Notes under the pieces: model-generated | What the model was told of the DNA's origin: nothing | The model's input: the letters and a program-made list of their open reading frames with translations, nothing else | Databases searched by the model: none | Shown here: in pieces, positions 25,256 to 34,457 of the stretch | Layout of the letters: every line of letters starts with the position of its first letter | Numbering within the stretch: the stretch's first letter is position 1 | Source: Gordonibacter faecis | Lineage (GTDB): Bacteria > Actinomycetota > Coriobacteriia > Coriobacteriales > Eggerthellaceae | Reading direction: 5' to 3' | NCBI RefSeq assembly: GCF_030077735.1 | Contig: NZ_JASJEU010000008.1 | Span: 62,001 to 126,000 of the forward strand | Length of the DNA stretch: 64,000 nt | Made by a program: the position numbers and the translations under genes

Positions 25256-27718
25256 ATGATTGAGGCGCTTGATATACAGGTGAAGGGTATTGTGCAAGGG
25301 GTGGGGTTCCGCCCCTTTGTGTATCGTTTGGCGAAGAAGTACCTGGTGAATGGGTGGGTGCTCAACGCGGCGGACGGCGTGTTCATCCACGCGGAGGCCG
25401 AGTCGAAGCTGCTTGACGAATTCGTGCTGGAGCTGTCCGAGAACCCGCCAGCCGCCTCGCAGGTGGACGAGATCGAGCTCAAGGAAGTGCCGCTGGAAGA
25501 CTTCGACACCTTCGAGATTCGCTTTTCGGATGCCGGTGCCGTGGAAAAAACGACGCTCGTGTCGCCCGATCTGGCCACGTGCGACGACTGCGCGCGCGAG
25601 CTGTTCAACCCCAACGACCGTCGCTTTCGCTACCCCTTCATCAACTGCACGAACTGCGGGCCGCGCTTCACTATTATTGAGAAGCTTCCGTACGACCGTA
25701 AGAGCACGTCAATGAAGGAATTTCCCATGTGCGAGCGCTGCGCCACCGAGTATGGCGACCCGCTCGACCGCCGCTTTCACGCCCAGCCCGACGCGTGCTT
25801 CGAGTGCGGGCCGCACGTGAGTTGGCGCGAGCACGAGGACGGGAGCATCGACGCGCCGCTGGGCCCGGTGACCTGGGGAACCACGCGCGAGGAAAGCGAC
25901 GCCCTTTTCGCCCGCGCCGTGGAGCAGTTGCGCGCCGGCAAGATTCTGGCCGTGAAGGGCCTTGGCGGGTTTCACCTGGTGTGCGACGCAAACAACGCAG
26001 ATGCCGTGGCGCTTTTGCGCGCGCGCAAGCACCGCGAGGGCAAAGCGTTCGCGGTCATGATGCCCGATCTGGACGCCGTGCGCCGCGTGTGCCAGGTAAA
26101 CGATGCCGAGGCTGCTGTACTTTCCGGCTCGCAACGCCCCATCGTGCTGCTGAAGAAGCGCCCCGATGCCACCTTCGCTCCCGCGCTGGCTGATGCCCTC
26201 CCCGAACTGGGCGTCATGCTGCCCTACACCCCCGTGCAACACCTCCTGCTGCACGATTTCGCGGAAGCAACCGAGGGGAACGTGGTTCCCATGCTGGTTA
26301 TGACCTCGGGAAACATTCATGATGAGCCCATCGTCATTGACGACGCGGACGCTTATGAGAAGCTGTTCGCCGTGGCCGATGCGTTCATGGGCCACAACCG
26401 CGCCATCCGCGCGCGCTACGACGACTCGGTCGTGCGTGTCATCAGCGCCGGCAGTGCTGGCGAAGCCGTCCAATTCGTCCGCCGCGCCCGCGGCTACGCC
26501 CCTCTGCCGTTGACGATGCCAGGTGGCCAGCCGGCAGAACAGGCTGAAACATTCTCGATCTTCGCCACGGGGCCGGAGCAGAAGAACACCTTCACGCTCA
26601 CGCGCGACAGTGAGGCGTTTGTTTCGCAGCATATCGGCGACATGGAAAACGCCGAGACGTTTGACGCGTGGCTGCAGGCGAAAGACCGCTACGAGACGCT
26701 GTTCGAAATAGCGCCGCAGCGCATCGCGTGCGACCGTCATCCCGAGTACCTGGCGTCGAAATGGGCGCATGAGCAGGAACGATCGTCCGGCGTGCCCGTG
26801 ACGGAAGTGCAGCATCACCACGCGCACATCGTGTCGGTGCTAGCCGAGCACGGTCTGGAAGGCCCCGTGTGCGGCATCGCCTTCGACGGCACGGGCTACG
26901 GCGAGGACGGCGCCATCTGGGGCGGCGAAGTGCTGCTGAGCAACCTCACCGCGTTTGAGCGGTTTGCGAACTTTGCCTACGTGCCCATGCCCGGTGGCGC
27001 GGCAGCCGTGAAGCATCCGCTGCGTATGGCCTATGGCGCGCTTTGGGCGTTTGACCTGCTGGAACACCCAGGTGCCGCCGATGCACTCGCCGCGCTGGGT
27101 GAGCAGGCAGAAGTGTGCGACCAGATGATTGAGCGCGGCCTCAACACGCCCATGACCTCGTCGGTTGGTCGCCTGTTCGACGCCGCCAGCGCGCTTCTGG
27201 GCATCTGCACCGAGCCCACGTACGAAGGCGAGCCGGCCATTCTCCTGGAAGCCGCCATTGATGCCGCCGCGCCAGCCGGCAGTACCGCCGCCGACCCCGA
27301 CCCCGACGCCACCGCCCGCTACACCCTCGAAGTCGTAAAAAACACCGCCACCCCTGAAAGCACCGCCCAAGACACCTCCGTCGTGCTCTTCGACGCCGCG
27401 CCCACCTTCCGTGCCCTGCTGGAAGACAAGGCGGCCGGCGTGCCCACGGGCATCATCGCGCGGCGCTTCCACGACGCGTTTGTGCAGGTCATCGTTACGG
27501 CGGCCGAGCTGGTGCGCGCGATGTACGACATCAACACCGTGGCGCTTTCCGGCGGCGTGTTCATGAACCGCTACCTGGTGGAGCACGCGCTGGCGGCGCT
27601 CGAAGCGGCCGGATTCACGGTCGCCGTCAACCGCGATCTACCGCCTAACGACGGCTGCATTTCGTTCGGTCAGGCTGTGGTAGCATGGGCCTCGAACACA
27701 GAGGGCGCTTCTTCGTAG
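25256..27718 (+). CDS. hypF: Carbamoyltransferase HypF
   Basis: 820 aa, the full family length. Domains in order are: acylphosphatase-like (GIVQGVGFRPFVYRLAKK, residues 1-90), two C-x2-C zinc-finger pairs (CDDCAREL ... CTNCGPRF; CERCATEY ... CFECGPH), a YrdC-like domain (about 210-390, GGFHLVCDANN, TSGNIHDEP) and a Kae1-like C-terminal domain with HHHAHI and ALSGGVFMNRYL. HypF transfers the carbamoyl group of carbamoyl phosphate to HypE as the first step of cyanide ligand synthesis for [NiFe]-hydrogenase. It leads the hypFCD run; hypE, hypA, hypB and hydrogenase genes are not in the window. The start at ATG 25256 has a G-rich but imperfect ribosome site. Confidence 0.97.
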   Translation: MIEALDIQVKGIVQGVGFRPFVYRLAKKYLVNGWVLNAADGVFIHAEAESKLLDEFVLELSENPPAASQVDEIELKEVPLEDFDTFEIRFSDAGAVEKTTLVSPDLATCDDCARELFNPNDRRFRYPFINCTNCGPRFTIIEKLPYDRKSTSMKEFPMCERCATEYGDPLDRRFHAQPDACFECGPHVSWREHEDGSIDAPLGPVTWGTTREESDALFARAVEQLRAGKILAVKGLGGFHLVCDANNADAVALLRARKHREGKAFAVMMPDLDAVRRVCQVNDAEAAVLSGSQRPIVLLKKRPDATFAPALADALPELGVMLPYTPVQHLLLHDFAEATEGNVVPMLVMTSGNIHDEPIVIDDADAYEKLFAVADAFMGHNRAIRARYDDSVVRVISAGSAGEAVQFVRRARGYAPLPLTMPGGQPAEQAETFSIFATGPEQKNTFTLTRDSEAFVSQHIGDMENAETFDAWLQAKDRYETLFEIAPQRIACDRHPEYLASKWAHEQERSSGVPVTEVQHHHAHIVSVLAEHGLEGPVCGIAFDGTGYGEDGAIWGGEVLLSNLTAFERFANFAYVPMPGGAAAVKHPLRMAYGALWAFDLLEHPGAADALAALGEQAEVCDQMIERGLNTPMTSSVGRLFDAASALLGICTEPTYEGEPAILLEAAIDAAAPAGSTAADPDPDATARYTLEVVKNTATPESTAQDTSVVLFDAAPTFRALLEDKAAGVPTGIIARRFHDAFVQVIVTAAELVRAMYDINTVALSGGVFMNRYLVEHALAALEAAGFTVAVNRDLPPNDGCISFGQAVVAWASNTEGASS

Positions 27719-27778
27719 CGCCGCCCGCAGGCCCGCGCCCTGCGGCGCGCCGGCACCAAGAGAAAGAAGGCATGTATC

Positions 27779-28042
27779 ATGTGCTTGGCCATACCCGCAA
27801 AAGTGACCGAACTGAAAGAGAATCGCCTGGCCACGGTGGACATTTTAGGGGTCACGCGCGACATCGCGCTCGACCTCACGCCGCAGGCTGGCGTGGGCGA
27901 TTTCGTGCTCGTGCACGCCGGCTTCGCCATTGAAGTGGTGGACCCGGACTACGCTCAGGAAACCATCGACCTCATCAAGCAGTTCCCTGAACTGGCCGGT
28001 GAGGATATCCCCGACGTGGTGGAAACCGAGGCCGCCCGATGA
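27779..28042 (+). CDS. hypC: Hydrogenase maturation factor HypC
   Basis: 87 aa. The N-terminal MCLAIPAKV holds the essential Cys2 that binds the Fe(CN)2CO unit; VDILGVTRDI and VGDFVLVHAGFAIEVVD complete the HypC/HupF signature. It works with HypD to build and carry the iron centre to the hydrogenase large subunit. It ends with a 4-nt overlap (ATGA) with hypD. Confidence 0.97.
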   Translation: MCLAIPAKVTELKENRLATVDILGVTRDIALDLTPQAGVGDFVLVHAGFAIEVVDPDYAQETIDLIKQFPELAGEDIPDVVETEAAR

Positions 28043-29148
28043 GCGCCTCCGACGCTGCCACCATGGAGGCCGAACTCGCCGCTTTTAAGGACCCGAAACT
28101 GGCGCGCGGTCTCATTGAATCCATCCAGAAGCTGGCGCCCGCCGGCGGAGCCACGCTCATGGAAGTGTGCGGCACCCACACGGTGGCCATCGCGCGCAAC
28201 GGCATTCGCAACCTCATGCCGGAGAGCATCAAGCTTGCGTCTGGCCCCGGCTGCCCGGTATGTGTCACTTCGAACCACGACATCGACACGGTTATTGCGC
28301 TCGCGCGCGTGCCCGGCGTTACCATTGCCACGTTCGGCGACATGACGCGCGTGCCGGGCTCCACGTCCAGCCTGCTCAAAGAGCAGGCGGCGGGGCGCTC
28401 CATCCAGATAGTGTACTCGCCGCTCGACGCGCTGCGCCTCGCCCAAGAAAACCCCAGCCGCGAAGTGGTGTTCGTGGGCGTGGGTTTCGAAACTACCACG
28501 CCGCTGGTGGCCATGGCCATCAAGCGCGCAGCCGAAGCGGGACTCACCAACTTCAGCGTGTTCGGCGCGCACAAAAACATGCCGGGCGCGTTGGAAGCCA
28601 TCATCAACGACCCGCAACTCCAGTTGGACGCGCTCATTTTGCCTGGTCATGTGAGCACTATTATCGGTGCGAAGCCCTATCAATTCCTGGCGGAAAAGTA
28701 CGGCATCCCTGGTGTCATCACTGGTTTCGAGCCGGTGGATGTGCTGCAGGGCATCGCCATGATCATGCGTCAGCTACACGAGGGCCGCGCGGAAATTGAG
28801 ATTGCTTACGCGCGCGGCGTTATGCCCGAGGGCAACTCCGTGGCGCTCGCCGCCATCAACGAGGTGTTCGAAACGTGCCCCGCTCTGTGGCGCGGCCTGG
28901 GCGAAATCCCCGGTTCCGGCTATCGCATTCGCGAAGAGTTTGCCCAGTTCGACGCTGTGCGCCGCTTCAACCCCGAGGTCGAACCCACGCAGGACCCCAA
29001 AGGCTGCCGCTGTGGCGACGTCCTCCGCGGCATCATGGCTCCCAGCGAGTGCCCCCTGTTCCGCAAAGTCTGTACCCCCGAAAACCCGGTGGGCCCCTGC
29101 ATGGTCTCCAGCGAAGGCAGCTGCGCCGCGTACTACCGGTACTATTGA
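28039..29148 (+). CDS. hypD: Hydrogenase maturation protein HypD
   Basis: 369 aa. It overlaps hypC by ATGA. Conserved blocks are MEVCGTHT with a catalytic cysteine, GPGCPVCVTSNHDID, FVGVGFETTTP and the C-terminal iron-sulfur region GCRCGDVLRGIMAPSECPLF ... CTPENPVGPCMVS...CAAYY. HypD provides the scaffold and redox centre on which Fe(CN)2CO is assembled with HypC. Downstream lie two hairpins, not hypE. Confidence 0.97.
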   Translation: MSASDAATMEAELAAFKDPKLARGLIESIQKLAPAGGATLMEVCGTHTVAIARNGIRNLMPESIKLASGPGCPVCVTSNHDIDTVIALARVPGVTIATFGDMTRVPGSTSSLLKEQAAGRSIQIVYSPLDALRLAQENPSREVVFVGVGFETTTPLVAMAIKRAAEAGLTNFSVFGAHKNMPGALEAIINDPQLQLDALILPGHVSTIIGAKPYQFLAEKYGIPGVITGFEPVDVLQGIAMIMRQLHEGRAEIEIAYARGVMPEGNSVALAAINEVFETCPALWRGLGEIPGSGYRIREEFAQFDAVRRFNPEVEPTQDPKGCRCGDVLRGIMAPSECPLFRKVCTPENPVGPCMVSSEGSCAAYYRYY

Positions 29149-29160
29149 TAACCCACAAAC

Positions 29161-29250
29161 GGCGGTGCGACGGACAAAAAACTTCCCCGCACCGCCAAGC
29201 AAGTGCCCCCAAAAGCATACGACGGCCCGAAGTCAACTTCGGGCCGTCGT
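29161..29250. terminator. Paired hairpins between convergent hypD and flavoprotein genes
   Basis: The first is GGCGGTGC (29161-29168) with GCACCGCC (29189-29196). The second is a perfect 14-bp stem, ACGACGGCCCGAAG (29219-29232) with CTTCGGGCCGTCGT (29237-29250). They lie between convergent genes and probably serve both directions. Confidence 0.75.
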
Positions 29251-29305
29251 GATAAGCGCCGCCTGGGAGGGGAAGGCGGTGCGGAATCAGCCGTGCAACA
29301 AAAGC

Positions 29306-30958
29306 CTATGCTTCAGTATTCGCCAAAGCGCTCTTTGCGGAAATGCGGCCAAAGATGAGGCATTCAGCCACATTGCCGCCGCCCTCATAGTAGTGACCCC
29401 AAATGGAGCCAAACTCTCCAGCGGAATACAGCCCCTTAATAGGATTGCCGTCGTAGTCAAGAATAGAGCCGTCAGCAGCGCGGACGGGGCCGCCGTCGGT
29501 GTTGAGGAACGACGGAGCGCACAGCTGAGCATAGAAGGGCGGTTCCTGTACCGGCACAAGAGTACTTTCCGGACGGTGGAAGTACACATCTTTGCCAGAA
29601 GCGCAGCATTCGTTCCACTGGTTTACCGTAGTCACCAACTCTTCAACCGGCACCTTCATCTGCATTGCAAGTTCCTCGATGGTGTTTGCAGCGTAGGCGT
29701 AGCCCTTTGCATCGGGCGTTGATCCATCCTCTGACGGCGGGATGGCTCCCTGCTCAAGCCCGTTTTTATCGAACACAAACCACGCTTTCGAAGGCATGGG
29801 CAAATGCGGCCATTCGCCACCAAATTGCATATGGCCGTGACGTGAACCTACATGAAGGCTAAGGTCGGACATATAAGGGTACTTCTCACGAACGTTGTAG
29901 CCGTCCCAATCCATGTAGAAGCGCCGTCCGTTAACACCCACCGTGATACCGAAACCCTTCGGCGCGGGCTTGAAGATGGGCGGGTTGGTATAGGCGGTAT
30001 TCTGAAGGTCGCGGCCAGCCATCCAGAAGCCCGCAACATTGTTCATGTGCCAAAAATCTGCACCCAGTTTTGCGCAGATGCGATGGCCGTCGCCCGTGTT
30101 CAGAGACCCGGCGGCAGGAACAGCTGCACCTTGGCCCAGATAGTTCTGCATCATTTCGGGGCTGTGCTCAAATCCTCCGCAGCACATGATGACGCCTCGT
30201 TTTGCCTTGATGCGCTTCGGGTTCTTCTCGCCAGCAACCACACCGAGCACTGCTCCCGTATCGGCATCTTGCACGAGGTCGACAAGCGGCGTCGAGGTGC
30301 GGTAGTCCACTATGTCGGAGTGCTGAGCCACTGCTTGTTCCAGGAAAACCTGAATGTGATTCGGGCCTTTGACCTCCACTTTGCTGTTCTTGCCAACGGC
30401 GAAGTAACCAAACGCGTAAGAATTTTCATACTCATGGTATTCTGCGTTGCGCTCTTCAGGGTCCGTGGCGGGCTCGGTGATGCTCATCTCTTCTTTGATA
30501 GCACCATTTTCAATCACCCAGTCGAAAATTTCGGCACATCCCTGAGCGTAGGCGTCGAGCACGTCATCAGGTGTTGTGCCGTGGGCTAGTGTCTTCAAAT
30601 AAGATGCCAGCTTTTCAGGTTCTTTGGTCCAAATGGCATCGCCCTTGCAAAACGGGCTGTTGCCGCTGGGTGCGGAACCCTTTTCCATAAGCAGGCATGA
30701 GGCTCCGTTTCCTTCAGTGGCCACTGTCAAAGCTGCGGCGTTGCCTGCAATGCCAGCGCCAACAACAATGACGTCGAATTCCTCGTCCCAGGTTCCGTTG
30801 TTTGCGGAAGAAGTCTTATCCGCGTTTTGCGCGGAAGGCGCGCACCCCGCAAGTCCCATGGCGGCCATTCCCGCTCCAGCCAGTGCTACGCCAGCGGTTT
30901 TCACGAACCCTCGACGAGACTGCTCCGGCCCCTTTGCGTACTTTTGAGAATTGTCCAT
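29306..30958 (-). CDS. Tat-exported FAD-dependent reductase (fumarate reductase flavoprotein family)
   Basis: 550 aa. A twin-arginine signal (SRRGFVK, residues 14-20), a hydrophobic stretch and the lipobox LAGC (Cys39) predict export in folded form and possibly lipid anchoring. The FAD-binding Rossmann motif VVGAGIAG is at 66-72. Family motifs include GVIMCCGGFEHSPEM, GDGHRICAKLGADFWHMNN, TDGGPVRAADGSILD and GLYSAGEFGSIWGHYYEGGG. No haem-binding CXXCH or FMN site is present, so electrons must arrive from a separate carrier. Eggerthellaceae encode many such paralogues that reduce fumarate-like, steroid, drug or phenolic substrates; the substrate here is unknown. It is divergent from the LuxR gene. 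Confidence 0.92.
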   Translation of the reverse strand: MDNSQKYAKGPEQSRRGFVKTAGVALAGAGMAAMGLAGCAPSAQNADKTSSANNGTWDEEFDVIVVGAGIAGNAAALTVATEGNGASCLLMEKGSAPSGNSPFCKGDAIWTKEPEKLASYLKTLAHGTTPDDVLDAYAQGCAEIFDWVIENGAIKEEMSITEPATDPEERNAEYHEYENSYAFGYFAVGKNSKVEVKGPNHIQVFLEQAVAQHSDIVDYRTSTPLVDLVQDADTGAVLGVVAGEKNPKRIKAKRGVIMCCGGFEHSPEMMQNYLGQGAAVPAAGSLNTGDGHRICAKLGADFWHMNNVAGFWMAGRDLQNTAYTNPPIFKPAPKGFGITVGVNGRRFYMDWDGYNVREKYPYMSDLSLHVGSRHGHMQFGGEWPHLPMPSKAWFVFDKNGLEQGAIPPSEDGSTPDAKGYAYAANTIEELAMQMKVPVEELVTTVNQWNECCASGKDVYFHRPESTLVPVQEPPFYAQLCAPSFLNTDGGPVRAADGSILDYDGNPIKGLYSAGEFGSIWGHYYEGGGNVAECLIFGRISAKSALANTEA

Positions 30959-31078
30959 AATTCCCTCCTTGTTGCTTTTGTTGTAGCGACGCTATCACCA
31001 TGCCCTAACGAGAAGACTTTGAACATCGCCGGAAAGGGAGATTTCCGCAGGTGAAGGCCATCCCCAAAACGGACGATA

Positions 31079-31107
31079 TTGCGTTGGATTTATCGCGGTC
31101 GTATGAT
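31079..31107 (+). promoter_or_regulatory. Promoter of the membrane LuxR gene
   Basis: TTGCGT (31079-31084) and TATGAT (31102-31107) with 17-bp spacing lie in the 210-bp gap between the divergent flavoprotein and regulator genes. Confidence 0.6.
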
Positions 31108-31168
31108 GAGGTAATAGAAGCCCCCTTCTTGAGCGGTTTTCAGAAGTGAGTTTCCATGCGTCGGGAGG

Positions 31169-32593
31169 ATGACCATTAATAGCATGAAAAAGTATCAAAC
31201 TACCCTCTGCGTGGCATTGGGCTGGGCATTACTTGCGGTGTGGGCCGATTTGTTTGGTCATTCGCCAGGGTTCGCTATTCCCTATTCAGGGTTGATAGGC
31301 TTGGGAAACATGAGAGTGTATTGGCTTGTTGGCCTGCTGGTTCTCGCGATAAGCATGGCAGCTTTGCCTCGTTGGTTTGAGCGTGTAAAGCGCTATCTGT
31401 TCTTCTGCTTGCCTTTGGTGGCATCATTTGGAACCATGGCTTTCGCCGTGGCATGTCAGCAGACGTTTTTCCCACCAGAAGTAGTGGCTTTATCAGGCAT
31501 TATTGTTGCGGGAGCAGGCTATACGTGGTTTACGTGCCTGTTCTGCGGCATGTTGGCGCAGACGCAGTGCATGCGGTATGCCATAGGCAGCATCGTAGCA
31601 AGCCTGGCGCTCAAAACGGTTTTAGTGCAGCTCTTCACCGGGGTGTTAAGCGCCTCGGCACAAGTTGGTCTCGCCATTGCGCTTCCTCTTATTATTACCG
31701 GGTTCGCATTTGTGGCGGAGCGTGGGGAAGAAACGCGTACTGATAAAGATGAATGGAGGCCAATGGAAGATGGCTCGACTGCTTATCGCTCAATTGTTCC
31801 GCAAATTATTGTAGCGGTGTTGGTTGTAGCAACTACGCGCGTTATGACGCCCCTCGGGTTTTTCGGCGATCCGCTCAACTTGTTTTCGGGAGCGTTCTCT
31901 GCGGCGGTGGGGTCTGTGGGTGTGGGCGCCGTGCTGGTGGCGCTTTCGTATGTGCTGCTTGAGAAGCGCACAAAATCGCGTTTGAGCAAGCGGTTTATGC
32001 CCGCATTTCTTGTTATTATCTTCGCTTATTTTCTGTCAGCTACAAGTGCTTCATATCAGGGGATGCTTGCGGCAACAACCGAGGTATTCATCACGGCGAT
32101 TGAAGCGCTTTCTCATGCACTGTTCTGGACGATAATGGTAACTACTATTCGTCTCAAGGAAGCATCGCCGTTTCGTGTGGTGGGGTTGGCGGCTGGTCTC
32201 TACGACGCCATTTCAATTATTTGGGTGGTGTTTTTCTTCAGCTTGGGCGTGGTGAACAATGCGGTAATAATTGTGGTTGCGTTCGTTATTGTCATGTTAG
32301 TGGTGTGGCTGACGGATAGAAACGATCAGGAGTCAAGTGAAGTTGTGCCGCCCGATCTTATGGTTGATCGACGTGCGGAAATAGCGAAAGCTCACGGACT
32401 TTCTCCACGCGAAACGGAAGTGTTTATGATGCTGGCGCAGGGGCGTTCCCGCACTTATATTAGTGATGAGTTGGTGGTATCGGAAGGCACGGTTAAAACG
32501 CATATCTCTCATATTTATACGAAGTTGGGTGTACATGGCCGTCAGGAAATGTTTGATCTTCTGCTTTCCGGCGAAGAGGGGGAGGATCGATAG
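31169..32593 (+). CDS. Polytopic membrane LuxR-type transcriptional regulator
   Basis: About 470 aa. The first about 390 residues form roughly 12 membrane helices. The C-terminal 70 residues carry a LuxR/GerE helix-turn-helix (LSPRETEVFMMLAQGRSRTY, VVSEGTVKTHISHIYTKLGV). Start choice is uncertain: ATG 31169 directly abuts GGGAGG, while ATG 31184 (MKKYQTT) lies 15 nt after it. It is divergent from the Tat flavoprotein. In Eggerthellaceae such membrane LuxR proteins commonly neighbour reductase genes and are thought to sense the substrate at the membrane and induce the reductase; a local regulatory pair is inferred. Confidence 0.9.
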   Translation: MTINSMKKYQTTLCVALGWALLAVWADLFGHSPGFAIPYSGLIGLGNMRVYWLVGLLVLAISMAALPRWFERVKRYLFFCLPLVASFGTMAFAVACQQTFFPPEVVALSGIIVAGAGYTWFTCLFCGMLAQTQCMRYAIGSIVASLALKTVLVQLFTGVLSASAQVGLAIALPLIITGFAFVAERGEETRTDKDEWRPMEDGSTAYRSIVPQIIVAVLVVATTRVMTPLGFFGDPLNLFSGAFSAAVGSVGVGAVLVALSYVLLEKRTKSRLSKRFMPAFLVIIFAYFLSATSASYQGMLAATTEVFITAIEALSHALFWTIMVTTIRLKEASPFRVVGLAAGLYDAISIIWVVFFFSLGVVNNAVIIVVAFVIVMLVVWLTDRNDQESSEVVPPDLMVDRRAEIAKAHGLSPRETEVFMMLAQGRSRTYISDELVVSEGTVKTHISHIYTKLGVHGRQEMFDLLLSGEEGEDR

Positions 32594-32639
32594 TGGAACG
32601 GCTGGTTAGGGGTTGCAACAAGACCTGCTTCAGAGAAGT

Positions 32640-32800
32640 GTGACGCGCTTCGCGCTACTGATTACGCCAAGAGATGATTGCCTTCCCTACCACTATGACG
32701 AGGGCTCTTCCATGTACCATAAACATAACTAAAACGATAACCTTCGTAGGGGCGCTTCACGAAGCGCCCTCTCCGCCAAAGGCGGAGAACCCAACCACGA
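32640..32800 (+). repeat. Dispersed GTGACGCGC repeat copy upstream of cydA
   Basis: GTGACGCGCTTCGCGCTACT, ATTACGCCA, CCTTCCCTACCACTATGACG, CATGTACCATAAACATAACT and CTTCGTAGGGGCG match the copies at 232 and 1425 block for block. Two small stems follow (GGGCGCTTCACGAAGCGCCC; CTCCGCC-aaa-GGCGGAG). It lies between the LuxR gene and cydA; 32801-32938 holds an A/T-rich segment with the likely cydA promoter, not resolved. Confidence 0.75.
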
Positions 32801-32952
32801 CCAACATTACCCTTCGCAAAAAAATCCTTCAACGCGTAGTATTCCTTCATAATTGGTGCTACTATGGTAGCAATTAGGATCCGAGGGGAAAGCGCTGCGA
32901 GGACGCTTCCCCCTCGGAATCGCAAGTTCCAAGGACAAGAAGGGGGTGCGCA

Positions 32953-34455
32953 ATGGATTTCTTCTCCGATCCCGTGATGCTGGCACGAGTGCAGTTCGCC
33001 TTGACGGCGGCCTATCACTTCTTCTTCGTGCCGCTAACCATCGGCCTGGGGTTGATCCTAGCCATCAACGAAACCCGGTACTACCGCTCGCGCGACGAAA
33101 AAGACGCGGCGGCCTCCCGTTTTTGGGTGAAGATCTTTACCGCGACGTTCGCGATAGGTGTTGCCACGGGCATCACGATGGAGTTCTCATTCGGAACGAA
33201 CTGGGCCGACTACTCGCGCTTTGTGGGCGACATCTTCGGCGCGCCGCTGGCGGCCGAAGCGCTGCTGGCGTTCTTCCTGGAGTCGGTTTTCCTGGGCATT
33301 CTGCTGTTCGGCCGCAAGACGGTTTCGCCGAAGTTTTACCTGGTGTCGGCGTGGCTCGTGTGGTTTGGCTCGTGCCTGAGCGCGCTTTGGATCCTTATCG
33401 CTAACTCGTGGATGCAAACGCCCGCCGGCGCCGAGCTGGCAGCCGATGGCTCGAAGGCCGTCATCACTGACTTTTTGGCTGCGGCCACGAACCCGTCGCT
33501 GCTGGCGCGCTACAGTCACGTGGTAATTGCCCTGCTCATTATGGGTGCGTTCGTGGCTATGGCCGTGTCGGCGTGGTATCTGCTGAAGAAGCGCCACACC
33601 GACTTCGCCATGAAAACCATGCGCATCGGCGCCGTGGTGGGCATCATGGTCAGCTGCGTCATGATTTTCACTGCGCACGCCTCCGCCGTGGTGGTGGCCG
33701 AAGAGCAGCCCACGAAACTGGCCATGATGGAAGGCATGTACGACGACGAGGTTCCGCCGCTCTACCTGTTCGGTTGGGTGGACGAAGAGAACCAGGAGGT
33801 CATCACGCCGTTTGCCATCCCCGGCGGCACCAGCTTCTTGGCCACCGGCACCTGGGATACCGAATATCAGGGCCTGAACTCGCTGTCCGAAACGGAAAAG
33901 TACGGCGCGCTCGACCCCGAGACGGCGCCCGTGAACTTCGTGTTCCAGACCTACCATATTATGGTGGCCATGTACGGCCTCATCATGATCACGGCTATCC
34001 TCGCTATTGTGTTTACCCTGCGTAAAGGCAAGATTCAGAACATGAAGTGGCTGCAGCGCCTTGTGCTTATTTCGCCGGTGTTCCCTTTGATTGCTATCCA
34101 GACGGGTTGGTTCACCGCTGAAATGGGACGCCAACCGTGGGTAGTGTATCCGTCAACCACCGGCCCCGACGGCGTGGCTCTGGCCACTGACCAGGCAGCT
34201 TCCGCGTCGGTGTCGGCGCCGGAGCTTATGATTACCATGCTGCTGTTCTTCCTGGTGTACGTGTTCCTTATTGTGGCGTGGGCGCGCGTCATGGGTCGCT
34301 TCATCAAGGAAGGCCCGGTGGTGAGCGCGGCTGACTCAAGCGAGGCGGCTGAGGCCGCGGGTGCGGGCACGGGTGCGTCGGGCGCTCGTCAGGCGGACGT
34401 CGTTCCCGGTTTCGCGCCGGTCGACGAACCCGCGGTTGTGAAAGGCGGTGAGTAG
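32953..34455 (+). CDS. cydA: Cytochrome bd oxidase subunit I
   Basis: 500 aa, about nine membrane helices. The N-terminal RVQFALTAAYHFFFVPLTIG carries the haem-ligand His22; MEFSFGTNWADYSRFVG and GRQPWVVYP are family signatures. The segment between helices 6 and 7 (about residues 260-320) is short, as in short-Q-loop enzymes. With CydB it oxidises quinol and reduces oxygen to water with high affinity, giving microaerobic respiration or oxygen removal in an anaerobe. AGAAGGGGG precedes ATG 32953. The cytoplasmic C-terminal tail is Ala/Glu-rich. cydC and cydD, needed for assembly, are not adjacent. Confidence 0.97.
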   Translation: MDFFSDPVMLARVQFALTAAYHFFFVPLTIGLGLILAINETRYYRSRDEKDAAASRFWVKIFTATFAIGVATGITMEFSFGTNWADYSRFVGDIFGAPLAAEALLAFFLESVFLGILLFGRKTVSPKFYLVSAWLVWFGSCLSALWILIANSWMQTPAGAELAADGSKAVITDFLAAATNPSLLARYSHVVIALLIMGAFVAMAVSAWYLLKKRHTDFAMKTMRIGAVVGIMVSCVMIFTAHASAVVVAEEQPTKLAMMEGMYDDEVPPLYLFGWVDEENQEVITPFAIPGGTSFLATGTWDTEYQGLNSLSETEKYGALDPETAPVNFVFQTYHIMVAMYGLIMITAILAIVFTLRKGKIQNMKWLQRLVLISPVFPLIAIQTGWFTAEMGRQPWVVYPSTTGPDGVALATDQAASASVSAPELMITMLLFFLVYVFLIVAWARVMGRFIKEGPVVSAADSSEAAEAAGAGTGASGARQADVVPGFAPVDEPAVVKGGE

Positions 34456-34457
34456 CC

